Below, in pieces: positions 8,637-17,780 of a stretch of DNA of 64,000 nucleotides. Numbering within the stretch: the first letter of the stretch is position 1; every line of letters starts with the position of its first letter. Both the position numbers and the translations under genes were made by a program. Below the pieces are notes generated by a model that made no database searches, was not told where the DNA came from, and was given only the letters and a program-made list of their open reading frames with translations. Source of the stretch: Xanthomonas arboricola pv. juglandis (GTDB taxonomy: Bacteria > Pseudomonadota > Gammaproteobacteria > Xanthomonadales > Xanthomonadaceae); contig NZ_JZEF01000001.1 in assembly GCF_001013475.1 (NCBI RefSeq), forward strand, positions 310,001-374,000, written 5' to 3'.

Positions 8637-10577
8637 TCAGCCCTTCTGCGTGGCGATCCAGCGCTGGATCTTGTCCTGCAGGATATCCAGCGGCACCGAG
8701 CCGTCCTTGAGCACTTCGGTGTGGAAGGCGCGCACATCGAAGCGCGGGCCCAGTTCGCGTTGCGCCTGCTCACGCAACTGCGCGATCTTCATCTCGCCGA
8801 CCTTGTAGGCCAACGCCTGGCCGGGGATGGCCATGTAGCGGTCCACCTCGGCCTCGGCATCGGTCCGGGTCATGGCCGAGTTGTTGAGCATGTAGTCGAT
8901 CGCCTGGGTACGGGTCCAGCCCTTGCTGTGCAGGCCGGTGTCGGTGACCAGGCGAATTGCGCGCCACAACGCATTCTGCAGATAGCCGTAGTAGTTGTAC
9001 GGGTCCTGATACAGGCCCAGTTCGCGGCCCAGCGATTCGGCGTACAGCCCCCAGCCCTCGATATAGGCAGTCTCGCCGCCCAGGCGGCGGAACTTGGGCA
9101 GGTCGGTCAGCTGCTGCTGCAGCCCGAGCTGGAAATGGTGGCCGGGGATGGCCTCGTGCAGATACAGGCTCTCGGTCTCCCAGGTCCGGCGCGTGTCCAG
9201 GTCGGAGGTGTTGACGTAGAACACGCCCGGTGTGCTGCCGTCGCCGCTGGGGCGCATGTACGAGCCGCTGGCGGCCGACTGCGCACGCTGCGGTTCCACC
9301 ACGCGCACTTCCAGCGCCGGCATGCCCTGCACATTGAACAGGCGCGGCACCGCAGCCTGCACGCGTCCCTGCAGGCCGCGGTAATAGCCCAGCAGTTCGG
9401 TCTCGCTGCGGAACGCAAAGCGCCTGTCGGTCTGCATGAACTTGTAGAACTTGGGCAGGTTGCCGCGGAACCTGACCTGCTTGGCCAGCGTGGCGATTTC
9501 TGCCTGCAGGCGCGCGACCTCGTCCAGCCCGACCTGATGGATCTGCTCCGGGGTCAGCTCGGAGGTGGTGCTCTGGCGCACGTCGTAGGCGTACCAGGCC
9601 GCGCCATTGGGCAGCGCGGTCAGGCCGTCGGTGTCGCGGCAGGCCGGCAGGTACTCGGTGGCGATGAAGCCACGCAGTGCCCGGTACGCCGGCATGATCC
9701 GCACTTCGATCAGCCGCTTGTACTCGGCGGTGATGCGCTGCTTATCGGCCTCGGGCATGTCTGCCGGCAGGTTGCGCACCGGGCCCCAGAACAGGCTGTC
9801 TTCGGCATTGCGCGCAATGATCGCGTCCAGCTGCGGCAGCACCTTCTGCATCAATACCTTCGGCTGCACCACGCCGGCCTGCATGCCGGCGCGCATGTTG
9901 GTGATGGCCTGGTCGAACAGGTCAGGGATGCCCACCGCGCGCCGCGACCAGTTGTCGTAGTCCTTGACCGTCTTGAACGGCTGCGCACCGGTGCCCGAGC
10001 CCAACACCACCGCGATGCTGGCGATGTTGTAGAACTGGTTGATCGGCAGCATCCAGCTGGGGAACTGCTCGGCCGCCAGTGCGCTGCGCGCATCGCGCAC
10101 GAAGATCTGGTAGCTCAGCAGGTCCTGCCCGCTCAGCCCGTCCGGTCCTAGCGCCTCGGCCTTGCCCAGCCACAGCACGGTGAAGTCGTGCGACTGCTGG
10201 CGGAACGCCGGCGACAGGAAGTTGGGCAACTGGTCGTTGTAGCGGGTCTCGCCCTGGAAGGTGGCCTGCAGCGGGTTGAGCTTGAGCGAGGCATCCCAGT
10301 ACTGGTCGTAGAGCAAATTGAGCTGCTGCGCCTTGGTCAGCACCACCGGTGCGGCCACGGCACGCGGCCTTGGCTTGGCGGCTTTGCCACCCTTGGCGGC
10401 CTTGGTGGTCTTGGCCGCCGGCTTGGCGGTCTTCTTGCCCTTGCTCGCCTTGGCGCGGGTTTGCGTGGTCTGTGCCTTGCCGGTTTTCTTCTTGGCCGCG
10501 TCGGCGGGCGCTGCCACTGACAGGCTCAGCACGGCGGCCAGGGCCAGGGACAGCAGGCGGGAAAAGCTGAGGGGCAT
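8637..10577 (-). CDS. DUF885 family metallopeptidase-like protein, exported
   Basis: This 646-residue protein has a signal peptide (MPLSFSRLLSLALAAVLSLSVAAPADA). A Lys/Ala-rich low-complexity stretch (about residues 28-70) follows, then a DUF885 domain. The zinc-type motif HEAIPGHHFQ lies in the C-terminal third, followed by YIEGWGLYAESLG. DUF885 proteins resemble M32-like gluzincin peptidases and are usually periplasmic; the substrate is unknown. The basic Ala/Lys linker is not part of the family core and may bind the wall or membrane. The start was placed at the signal peptide; the open frame runs 23 codons further upstream. It converges on mmuM with a 6 bp gap. Confidence 0.88.
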   Translation of the reverse strand: MPLSFSRLLSLALAAVLSLSVAAPADAAKKKTGKAQTTQTRAKASKGKKTAKPAAKTTKAAKGGKAAKPRPRAVAAPVVLTKAQQLNLLYDQYWDASLKLNPLQATFQGETRYNDQLPNFLSPAFRQQSHDFTVLWLGKAEALGPDGLSGQDLLSYQIFVRDARSALAAEQFPSWMLPINQFYNIASIAVVLGSGTGAQPFKTVKDYDNWSRRAVGIPDLFDQAITNMRAGMQAGVVQPKVLMQKVLPQLDAIIARNAEDSLFWGPVRNLPADMPEADKQRITAEYKRLIEVRIMPAYRALRGFIATEYLPACRDTDGLTALPNGAAWYAYDVRQSTTSELTPEQIHQVGLDEVARLQAEIATLAKQVRFRGNLPKFYKFMQTDRRFAFRSETELLGYYRGLQGRVQAAVPRLFNVQGMPALEVRVVEPQRAQSAASGSYMRPSGDGSTPGVFYVNTSDLDTRRTWETESLYLHEAIPGHHFQLGLQQQLTDLPKFRRLGGETAYIEGWGLYAESLGRELGLYQDPYNYYGYLQNALWRAIRLVTDTGLHSKGWTRTQAIDYMLNNSAMTRTDAEAEVDRYMAIPGQALAYKVGEMKIAQLREQAQRELGPRFDVRAFHTEVLKDGSVPLDILQDKIQRWIATQKG

Positions 10578-10728
10578 TACCGGCTCCGGGAACAAGCGAG
10601 CGGGGAGCTTGCCCGATCCGCACCGTTCCGGCCACCCATGCGGCACACGGGGCGCGCCTGGAATTCATGAAGTCCGCTGCGCACGCCTGCAGCACGCAGG
10701 CATGTTGCAGTGCGATAGGCTTGCGCAT

Positions 10729-11601
10729 ATGCCAAGGGATGAATCGACATGCGGGACGCAGCTGCCCGTGCAGGGTGGGCAGGGCTTCTGGCGCGATCCG
10801 GCGTTGCCCTTCGTCGAACTGCGCCAGGTGATCAACAGCCGCAGCCTGTGTTATGCCGCGCATACGCATGAGCAATGGTCGGTGGGCGCGATCGATCGCG
10901 GGCTGGCGCGCTATCGCAATGGACGCATGCAAGCGCAGGTGGGTGCGCGGTCGCTGACCCTGATCAACCCTGGCGATGTGCATGCCTGCAATCCGGATCA
11001 GCAGCAGGACTGGTCGTTCCGCATGCTGTATCTGGACGTGGCGTGGCTGCGCGAACAACAACGCGCACTCGGCCTGGCCGCCAATGCGGATGTGCACATG
11101 CTGGCAGCGCCGCTGTGTCAGACCCCGGCAGCCTATACCGCCTTCGAGCGCATGCATGCCGTATTGACCGATGGCAACGCCGATGCGCTGGCACGCGAGA
11201 GTGCGTTGATCGCGTTCGTGGCGCGGCTGTATCTGCATGTGGAGCCGATCAGTCGTGCGCTCGCGGTCGATACCGGGCCGATGCAGCAGGTGGCCGAGTA
11301 TCTGCAGACCCATCATGCACGTGCGGTCTCGCTACGCGAGCTGTGCACGCTGGCCGGGATGCCGGCACCGCGCTTGATTCGCGGCTTCCGTCAGGCGCAC
11401 GGGCTGACCCCGCATGCGTATTTGCTGGATTGCCGTTTCCAGCGTGCGCGCGAGGCCTTGCGGCGCGGCGGTGACATTGCCGAGGTCGCCTACGCGCATG
11501 GCTACGCCGACCAGGCGCATCTGCAGCGCAGCTTCAAACGTGCCTGGGCGGTGACGCCAGGGCATTACCGCAATGCCGTGCCCCATTCCAGCAACAGATA
11601 G
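10729..11601 (+). CDS. AraC family transcriptional regulator
   Basis: This 290-residue protein has an N-terminal cupin-like AraC ligand domain (AAHTHEQWSVGAIDRGLARYR, INPGDVHACNP). The C-terminus carries two helix-turn-helix units (SLRELCTLAGMPAPRLIRGF and DIAEVAYAHGYADQAHLQRSF). An alternative ATG nine codons upstream (10702) is in frame. It converges on a LysE-type exporter gene and overlaps it by 37 bp. This pairing is common, and the regulator may control the exporter in response to an amino acid, but that is inference. Confidence 0.9.
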   Translation: MPRDESTCGTQLPVQGGQGFWRDPALPFVELRQVINSRSLCYAAHTHEQWSVGAIDRGLARYRNGRMQAQVGARSLTLINPGDVHACNPDQQQDWSFRMLYLDVAWLREQQRALGLAANADVHMLAAPLCQTPAAYTAFERMHAVLTDGNADALARESALIAFVARLYLHVEPISRALAVDTGPMQQVAEYLQTHHARAVSLRELCTLAGMPAPRLIRGFRQAHGLTPHAYLLDCRFQRAREALRRGGDIAEVAYAHGYADQAHLQRSFKRAWAVTPGHYRNAVPHSSNR

Positions 11602-12167
11602 ACCGCGCTCAGCACCAGCAGCGCGGCCAGCACCCGGTTCAACCGCCGCAGCTGCCTTGGCACCTGCACATGCCGCCGCAGCACGGCGCCGGCCAGCAAC
11701 CAGCACCCTAGCGAGGGATAGCAGATCAACGCATACAACGCCGCAAAACCCGCCAGCTGCGTGGTGCCTGCCGTCGCATACAGGGCAACGCCGGAGGTCG
11801 CCGCCAACCAGGCCTTGGGGTTGAGCCATTGCATCGCCGCACCGGTCCAGAACGAGGCCGCCGGGCGCGCCCCGGCGGTCTGGATGACGCCATCGTCGCG
11901 CAGCAGGCGCCAGGCCATGTAGAGCAGAAACGCCACCCCGGCCAGATGCAATGCACGGCCGAGCAGCGGCCAGCGCAGCAGCACCTGCTGCAGTCCCATG
12001 CCCACCAGCAACAGCAGCGCGACGAAGCCGACGGTGGCGCCGATCACATGGCCGTGCCCGGCACGCGCGCCGGCGCTGGCGCCGGTGCTCAGCGCGACCA
12101 GGTTGACCGGCCCGGGCGAAATCGAGCACACCAGCGCGAAGCTGGCCATTGCGACAAGATGGTCCAT
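11565..12167 (-). CDS. LysE family amino acid exporter
   Basis: This 200-residue inner-membrane protein has about six hydrophobic helices. It shows the LysE/RhtB signature SISPGPVNLVALSTGASAG near the N-terminus and NPKAWLAATSG in the middle. Members export amino acids or homoserine lactone-like solutes. Its 3' end overlaps the convergent AraC regulator gene. The substrate cannot be deduced. Confidence 0.9.
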   Translation of the reverse strand: MDHLVAMASFALVCSISPGPVNLVALSTGASAGARAGHGHVIGATVGFVALLLLVGMGLQQVLLRWPLLGRALHLAGVAFLLYMAWRLLRDDGVIQTAGARPAASFWTGAAMQWLNPKAWLAATSGVALYATAGTTQLAGFAALYALICYPSLGCWLLAGAVLRRHVQVPRQLRRLNRVLAALLVLSAVYLLLEWGTALR

Positions 12168-12388
12168 GGCGCGGAATCCGTAGCGGGGCGCAACAGCATG
12201 GCCAGCGAGCGCGGCGACGGATTGAACAAAATTTCGATGGGCGGTCGCTGCGGGTGTTGCGTGATCGGCAAACGCAGCGAGCGACCGTCAGGCCGGCGAC
12301 ATGCATGACCGATGAGGCCGAGTGGAAGCCACCGCCACGGGCGCCGGCCCTCGCCTGGCAGCGCTGCGGCCGGCAGGTTTTCGCGTTG

Positions 12389-13165
12389 TCAGCCGGCGGC
12401 GGCTTCTTCGCGCAGTTGCTCGGCGCGCTCGGCGCCCAGGTATGCGCCGATGGCGCGGCGCGCCAGATACAGCAGCGGGATCAGTGCGATCGCAAAGCCC
12501 ATCTTGTAGACGTAGTTGAGCGTGCTCACCGCCAGGAACTGGTCGGTAGACCAATGCTGCGGGCCGAGCACGAAGGCGATGTAGATCACCACGAAGCTGT
12601 CCACCAACTGCGACACCGCCGTGGAGCCGGTGGCGCGCAGCCACACGTGCTTTTCGCCGGTGGCGCGGCGGATGCGATGGAACACCGACACATCGATCAA
12701 CTGGCCGAACAGGAAGGCCACCAGCGACCCGCCGATCGTCCATAGCCCCTGGCCGAACACCGCTGCAAAGGCGGCCTGGTAGTCGGGCACGCCCTGGCTC
12801 TGCGCCGCCGTGACCCACCAACCCGCCGGCGCCAGTGCGATGGCGGCGAACGCGAACACGAAGCCGTAGCCGATCAGCGCCACCGCCACCCACGAGATGA
12901 AACGCACCCCGCGGCTGCCGAAGAACTCGTTGATGGTGTCGGTCATGATGAACACCACCGGCCACAGCAAGGTGCCGGCGGTGAAGCTGAGCGAGCCGGT
13001 CTGGCCGAACAGGTTCCAGTTCAACGGCGCGATGCCGAGGGTGTCTTCCAGCGCGAAGATCTTGACCCCGATGAACTCGGCCAATGCCGCGTTGACGCAG
13101 AAGAACGCGGCCAGCGCAATGAACAGGCGAACCGCACGATCGTCGAGGGTGCGCACCTGTGTCAT
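12389..13165 (-). CDS. yhhQ: Queuosine precursor transporter (YhhQ/QPTR family)
   Basis: This 258-residue protein has six or seven hydrophobic helices and the family pattern ALAEFIGVKIFAL, FIMTDTINEFFG and QLIDVSVFHRIRRATG. It imports queuine-pathway precursors (preQ0/preQ1) through the inner membrane for queuosine tRNA modification. The start ATG lies 4 bp after the stop of the DUF502 gene, so the two are co-transcribed. The C-terminus is acidic and cytoplasmic. Confidence 0.9.
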   Translation of the reverse strand: MTQVRTLDDRAVRLFIALAAFFCVNAALAEFIGVKIFALEDTLGIAPLNWNLFGQTGSLSFTAGTLLWPVVFIMTDTINEFFGSRGVRFISWVAVALIGYGFVFAFAAIALAPAGWWVTAAQSQGVPDYQAAFAAVFGQGLWTIGGSLVAFLFGQLIDVSVFHRIRRATGEKHVWLRATGSTAVSQLVDSFVVIYIAFVLGPQHWSTDQFLAVSTLNYVYKMGFAIALIPLLYLARRAIGAYLGAERAEQLREEAAAG

Positions 13166-13169
13166 GGCT

Positions 13170-13844
13170 TTAGCGATCCGCGGTACGGGTAAAGGGAACC
13201 GATTCGGGCGCCACTGCGCCGCCGGAGATGATGAAGCTCATCGCCTGGTCCACGCTCCAGTCGGTGGGCGTGAGCAGCTCCACCGGCACGATCTCCAGAT
13301 AGCCGGAGGTCGGGTTGGGCGTGGTCGGCACGTACACCGCTGCCAGCTCGCGGCCGGTGCCCTGTTCCTTGATCACCCGCGTGACCAGGCCGACCGACTT
13401 CATGTCCCGGTGCGGGAAGTCGATCAGCACCACGCGCTGGGTGCTGCCGGGCTGGGTCTGCAGGATGTCGAGCAATTTGCGCGCGCTGTCGTACACCACG
13501 CTGGCCAGCGGGATGCGCCGCATGATCGCCTCGAACCAGCGCAGCAGGCGCTGGCCGATCACGCGCCGGCTCAGGATGCCGACGAACAGGATCGCGCCCA
13601 CGGTGGCGATCAGCGCAATTGTGTTCTGCACCCACAGCGCTTTGATCCAGCCTAGATAGTCGGGGAACGAGGCGGCGATGCGTTCGGACAACGGCACCAC
13701 CCACGGGCTGCTGATGCCCGATAACAGCGAGAACACGAACTTCACCACCACCCAGGTCAACCAGACCGGCAGCAGGGTGAGCAAACCGGTCAGAAAGACG
13801 CGTTGCAGGGAAGGGCGGGTGGGCGGAGTGGGGGATTCGGACAT
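13170..13844 (-). CDS. DUF502 family membrane protein
   Basis: This 224-residue protein has two hydrophobic helices in the first 100 residues (LTGLLTLLPVWLTWVVVKFV and NTIALIATVGAILFVGILS), then a soluble domain with VVLIDFPHRDMKSVGLVT and YVPTTPNPTSGYLEIVP. These are the conserved segments of DUF502, related to plant COV proteins. The biochemical role is unknown. ATG 13844 precedes MSESPTPPTRPSLQ; the open frame extends upstream without homology. It is the first gene of a two-gene unit with yhhQ. Confidence 0.88.
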   Translation of the reverse strand: MSESPTPPTRPSLQRVFLTGLLTLLPVWLTWVVVKFVFSLLSGISSPWVVPLSERIAASFPDYLGWIKALWVQNTIALIATVGAILFVGILSRRVIGQRLLRWFEAIMRRIPLASVVYDSARKLLDILQTQPGSTQRVVLIDFPHRDMKSVGLVTRVIKEQGTGRELAAVYVPTTPNPTSGYLEIVPVELLTPTDWSVDQAMSFIISGGAVAPESVPFTRTADR

Positions 13845-14000
13845 ACGCGCATTGTAGGCATTCGGCCGCGTCCGGTGCAGGCGCGCGGCGCGCCTTGTTC
13901 GCCGGGGAGACGGCAAGTGCGCATCGGCGTATGCCACTCGCAGCTCTGTCCGGGCCGCTCTAAGATGGCACAGCTCATCCACGGACGGTTGCCCCCCCGC

Positions 14001-15359
14001 ATGCTCGCCAAATTCCTCAAGTCGGCCCTGCTGGGGCTATGCATCCTGATCGCCCTGCTGGTGGCCCTGTACGCGATCTCCGCGCGCTGGCCGATTCCTG
14101 ATGCGCAGCGCCAGGCGTTGGCGCAGATCGATCAACCACCAGCCGCACCGCCGGCAGGCTCGAATCTATTTGCTGCACTCTGGTTGCTGCCGTATGCCGT
14201 GCCGGCTACCGAACAGGACGTCGTGATGGCACGCGATCTGCAGCGGTTTGCGAACACCAGGACTGCGGCCGGTTTTGTCAGCGACGCAGCGCGCTATCCG
14301 CGCACGCCGCCGTGGCCAGCCGCCGCACCGCCCAAGTGCAACTGGTCCACCCCAGACTGCCTGGACAAGGTGCGCGCTCAGCCCCAAGCCTATGCCGATG
14401 CGCTGATGTCACAGGCGCCGCTGTTGCAGCGCGCCGCCACGCTGTCATCGCGTGACTACTACCGCAATCTGTTTCCGACCCGTGCCGACACACCGCTGCC
14501 GGAGTTGCAGGGGTTGAGTGTGCCGATGACCCAGCACGCGCTGGACTTCGTCCAGGGCCGCCAGCAGGCTGCGTTGTCTGGCGTGTGTGCGGACGCACAG
14601 GTGGCGCGCGTGCTGCTGCGCGGTCAGGACACACTGATCGCGACGATGATCGGGGCAGCCATGTTGCGCGGTAACGCCGAGCTGTTCACCGACATGCTGA
14701 GCGAACTGCCGTCCGCCCAGCCGTTACCTGCGCATTGCCAAGCGGCATTTGCGCCGTTGACGATGGATGAGACCAGCCTGTGTAGAGGTCTACGCGGCGA
14801 AGCACGCTTGGTCAGCGCCAATTACCGCGCGGTCGTCGAAGCCGGCGGCGAGCAGCGGCGCTGGTACGACAGGTTGGTACCGCCGCTGCTGGACGTTGAA
14901 CGAACCCGTGCACTGACCGCGCCGTATTACACCTGGGCCTGCCACACCGACGTGCGCACGCAGCTGGAGCAGGACCGCAAGGTGGCGACCAGTGCCATAC
15001 CCGCCGCGCCAACAGTGACCTTCGCCTGTATCGCTAACGCAATCGGCTGCCTGTTCGCCGACGTGGAGCATATGGATAGCGCGCAGTATCAATGGCAGTT
15101 GCAGGATCTGGCCGCGACAACGCGGCTGACCTCGGCAGTGCTGTGGCTACGTGCGCATCCTGCCGAGCAACAGACGCTGGCGCAGCGCCTGGATCAACTG
15201 CCCGCCACGCTGATCCGACCAGGGCGCGACATCACCGCTGTAAAAGATGGAAAGACGCTAGAACTGCCGCGTTACGCGCGCAGCGATCACGCCAACCTGC
15301 AGATGCCATTGGCGGCAAGCAAGGTGGCACAGGCAGCAGCGATGCAGGGCAAGCCGTGA
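14001..15359 (+). CDS. Uncharacterised membrane-anchored protein
   Basis: This 452-residue protein belongs to no family I recognise. It has one N-terminal transmembrane segment (FLKSALLGLCILIALLVAL, residues 5-23) followed by a long domain, probably periplasmic. That domain contains several Cys (for example PPKCNWSTPDCLDKV and FACIANAIGCLF) that could form disulfides. It is Gln/Ala/Leu rich and mostly helical. An in-frame ATG 36 nt upstream (13965) is an alternative start. It stands alone between a divergent operon and a convergent porin gene. Confidence 0.78.
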   Translation: MLAKFLKSALLGLCILIALLVALYAISARWPIPDAQRQALAQIDQPPAAPPAGSNLFAALWLLPYAVPATEQDVVMARDLQRFANTRTAAGFVSDAARYPRTPPWPAAAPPKCNWSTPDCLDKVRAQPQAYADALMSQAPLLQRAATLSSRDYYRNLFPTRADTPLPELQGLSVPMTQHALDFVQGRQQAALSGVCADAQVARVLLRGQDTLIATMIGAAMLRGNAELFTDMLSELPSAQPLPAHCQAAFAPLTMDETSLCRGLRGEARLVSANYRAVVEAGGEQRRWYDRLVPPLLDVERTRALTAPYYTWACHTDVRTQLEQDRKVATSAIPAAPTVTFACIANAIGCLFADVEHMDSAQYQWQLQDLAATTRLTSAVLWLRAHPAEQQTLAQRLDQLPATLIRPGRDITAVKDGKTLELPRYARSDHANLQMPLAASKVAQAAAMQGKP

Positions 15360-15420
15360 CACTTGCGGCTGAAGAAGGCGACACCAGTGCAGGCAAGCAC
15401 GCATCGCTGATTGCATAACG

Positions 15421-15459
15421 GACAACGCCACCCAGGAACGGATCCCGGACGGCGTTGTC
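15421..15459. terminator. Hairpin between convergent genes
   Basis: GACAACGCC (15421-15429) is complementary to GGCGTTGTC (15451-15459). It lies between the ends of two convergent genes and may act as a bidirectional terminator, but there is no T-run on either side. Confidence 0.4.
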
Positions 15460-15487
15460 AGTCGCTACATCAGTGTGATGCCCCTGC

Positions 15488-17047
15488 TTAGAACCGGAAA
15501 TTCAACCAGCCCATCACGAAGGTCGAATCGCCGTAACCGGCCTTTTCGAGCGCGGGCCCGGCCATCAGGTGTTCGGCGCGGAAGGTCACCGACCAGTTCG
15601 GGTCGATGTTCCAGGTGGCGTTGATGCGCGGCATGGTGCCGATGCGGCGCTCGCCGGTGCTCTGCGTGCGGGCGTAGGCGCGTGCCTGGTTGTTGTAGAT
15701 CGCATCGCTGGTGGTCTGCCGCCATAGCGTCTCCCATTCCAGGTTCACGGTGATCTTGGAAGTGGGCGAGAAGGTGAACGTGGGCGCGGCGGTGACCAGG
15801 TTGACCGGGCCGAAGAACGTCGCCCAGCTGAAGTAGATCGTATTGCCATAGAGGAAGTTGTTGTTGCGCAGCGTGCCGGTGCCGGAGGAGCCACCGCCGC
15901 CGGAAGCGATTTCGCTATGGAAGCCCAGCCGCGGTTTCCAGCCCGATTCGCTCAGCGTCCAGGCATTGGAGGTGCTGGCCATGTAGGCACGCAGATCGCG
16001 CCCGCCGTAGCTGCCGCGCTGCACGGTCACGAACGAGTCGGTGCGCAGCTTGCCCACATTGCCCCACAGGCGCAGGCCGTAATAGTTGCGGTTTTCTTCG
16101 GCGGTCTGCCGTCCCCAGACCTGATTGTCGTTACGGAACTGGTAGAAGAACGGTTCCAGATACATCGGCTTGGCGGTCGGCATGCGATAGCCGCCGACCA
16201 CGCCGCGGAAGTGCCGCGAGCGGTCGATGCGATCGTCGCCCAGGCCTTCGGTGCCATCGAGGTTGAAGTTGAAATCGAACAGGTCCACACGTGTCTTTTC
16301 GCCGATCGCCCAGGCGCGTACGCCGTTGAAGGTCACGAAGATATCGGTGTTGTCGCGCAATGCCATCAGCGTGACGGGGCCATCGACAAACACCTGACGG
16401 CCGACACGCAGGCCGAGGTCGGCATCGGCGACACGGCCCTTCACATCGAAGAACACCTGCTGCAGGATCGCGTTGTTTTCCTGCGTGCCGGCCTTGGCAC
16501 CTTCGTTGCGTCCGTCCAGGCTGCCGTGCGCCAGTTCCGTATACAGACGGAAGTGCTCGCCGACATGGAAGTCGGCGCCGAAGAACGCGCGCAACAGATA
16601 CTGCTGCTGCGAATGGCTGCCGGGAATCAAACCGGGATTGGTGATGGTGTTGCTGCGCACGCGCAATTCGTTACTGAGCGAGACATACACATCGCCCGAT
16701 TCATTGAGCGGAATGTACTTGAGCGGATCGAACGGACTCTTGCGCTTGGACGGATCCTTTAGATACGACCAGTCTTCGGCCCAACGCACCTGCCACATGT
16801 TGCCGCCCTGCTTGGCGCCCCAGCCCTGCGCTTCCAGCGGATAACCCTTCGCAGCAGCGGGCGCTGCCGGAGCGGCGGGTGCAGCCTTCACCGGCTCCGG
16901 TTGGGCCTGCTCGGCATTGACCTGCCCGGTCTGCGCCTGCGCAAACCCCAGTCCCGGCAGTGACAACCCGATCGCCAGGCACAGGCGCCGGGTGGCACCA
17001 AAGGAAGTTTCAGCCATAGCCGGCTGTGCCAAGCGTGCTAGTCGCAT
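15488..17047 (-). CDS. AlgE-like outer membrane porin (alginate export family)
   Basis: This 519-residue protein has an N-terminal signal sequence (RRLCLAIGLSLPGLGFAQAQ). A Pro/Ala linker (APAAPAAPAAA, about residues 53-65) follows, then alternating amphipathic strands typical of an 18-strand barrel of the Alginate_exp family. It ends in Phe (GWLNFRF), the outer-membrane barrel end signal. Internal family-like segments include SLSNELRVRSNTITNP and LGLRVGRQVFVDGP. It probably makes an anion-selective channel. No alginate genes are nearby, so the substrate is open. ATG 17047 has AGGG 7 nt upstream; ATG 17017 is an alternative. Confidence 0.82.
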   Translation of the reverse strand: MRLARLAQPAMAETSFGATRRLCLAIGLSLPGLGFAQAQTGQVNAEQAQPEPVKAAPAAPAAPAAAKGYPLEAQGWGAKQGGNMWQVRWAEDWSYLKDPSKRKSPFDPLKYIPLNESGDVYVSLSNELRVRSNTITNPGLIPGSHSQQQYLLRAFFGADFHVGEHFRLYTELAHGSLDGRNEGAKAGTQENNAILQQVFFDVKGRVADADLGLRVGRQVFVDGPVTLMALRDNTDIFVTFNGVRAWAIGEKTRVDLFDFNFNLDGTEGLGDDRIDRSRHFRGVVGGYRMPTAKPMYLEPFFYQFRNDNQVWGRQTAEENRNYYGLRLWGNVGKLRTDSFVTVQRGSYGGRDLRAYMASTSNAWTLSESGWKPRLGFHSEIASGGGGSSGTGTLRNNNFLYGNTIYFSWATFFGPVNLVTAAPTFTFSPTSKITVNLEWETLWRQTTSDAIYNNQARAYARTQSTGERRIGTMPRINATWNIDPNWSVTFRAEHLMAGPALEKAGYGDSTFVMGWLNFRF

Positions 17048-17179
17048 CGTGTCGCCCTATCGAAAAAAGTGAGTCGTCTGAGCGAGTGGTATCGGCCCAG
17101 TGGGCAATGACTGTAGTGGAGCGCTGCCGCAAAGGGAGTAACCCAATGGTTCTAAGCACATGAGCGCGTTGATGAAGCC

Positions 17180-17348
17180 GGGAGTGGGGAATCGGGAATG
17201 GGGAGTCGGTAGAGCACGCTTCGTCGGCAGCGCACGACTCTCAAAAAAATGATTCGGTACACCGGCAATAAAGCCATCGGAGACCACATAAGCGACGCGG
17301 GTGACGGGACGTGCTTTTCCGATTCCCCACTCCCGATTCTCAATTCTC
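17180..17348. repeat. GGGAAT-type inverted repeat, copy A
   Basis: The left arm (about 17180-17209) carries GGAGTGGGGAATCGGGAATG. The right arm (about 17318-17348) carries the complement TCCGATTCCCCACTCCCGAT. About 108 bp separates the arms. It lies in the 370 bp gap between the divergent porin and padR genes; nothing else is recognisable there. It is one of six related elements in this window. Confidence 0.8.
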
Positions 17349-17417
17349 ATGACTACCGGCACATCCACTATACCCAACTTCGCAATAGCATTGCCTTCGA
17401 CCTAGCGGAGATGGCCG

Positions 17418-17780
17418 ATGAGCGAACCCGATGCCTACCTGCGGAAATTTCAGAAAGAGCTGAGTGCGGGCACGGTGTCGCTGGCGCTACTGGCAGTGCT
17501 GGCGCAGGCCGAGGAGCCGCTGTACGGCTATCTGATCGCCAAGCGCATGGAGCGGCTGGATGGCGTGCTGAGCGGCAAGCAGAGCGCGTTGTATCCGGTG
17601 CTGCGCAATCTGGAGGGGGCAGGGTTGCTGCAAAGCCATGTCGAGCCGTCGGCGTCCGGCCCACCGCGGCGCTATTACCGCATCACCCAAACCGGGCGTG
17701 ATTGCCTGCGCGACTGGACCGCCGCCTGGCGCGCCACCCGCGATTCCGTTGACTCAGTGCTGGAGGGGACCCACTCATGA
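17418..17780 (+). CDS. PadR family transcriptional regulator
   Basis: This 120-residue winged-helix protein shows the PadR core LYGYLIAKRMERLDGVLSGK, ALYPVLRNLEGAGLL and PRRYYRITQTGRDCL. PadR proteins are mostly repressors responding to small molecules or cell-envelope stress. Its stop overlaps the ATG of the following membrane protein gene by 4 nt. PadR plus DUF1700/sensor membrane protein pairs are common, and the regulator often controls its own operon. Confidence 0.9.
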   Translation: MSEPDAYLRKFQKELSAGTVSLALLAVLAQAEEPLYGYLIAKRMERLDGVLSGKQSALYPVLRNLEGAGLLQSHVEPSASGPPRRYYRITQTGRDCLRDWTAAWRATRDSVDSVLEGTHS

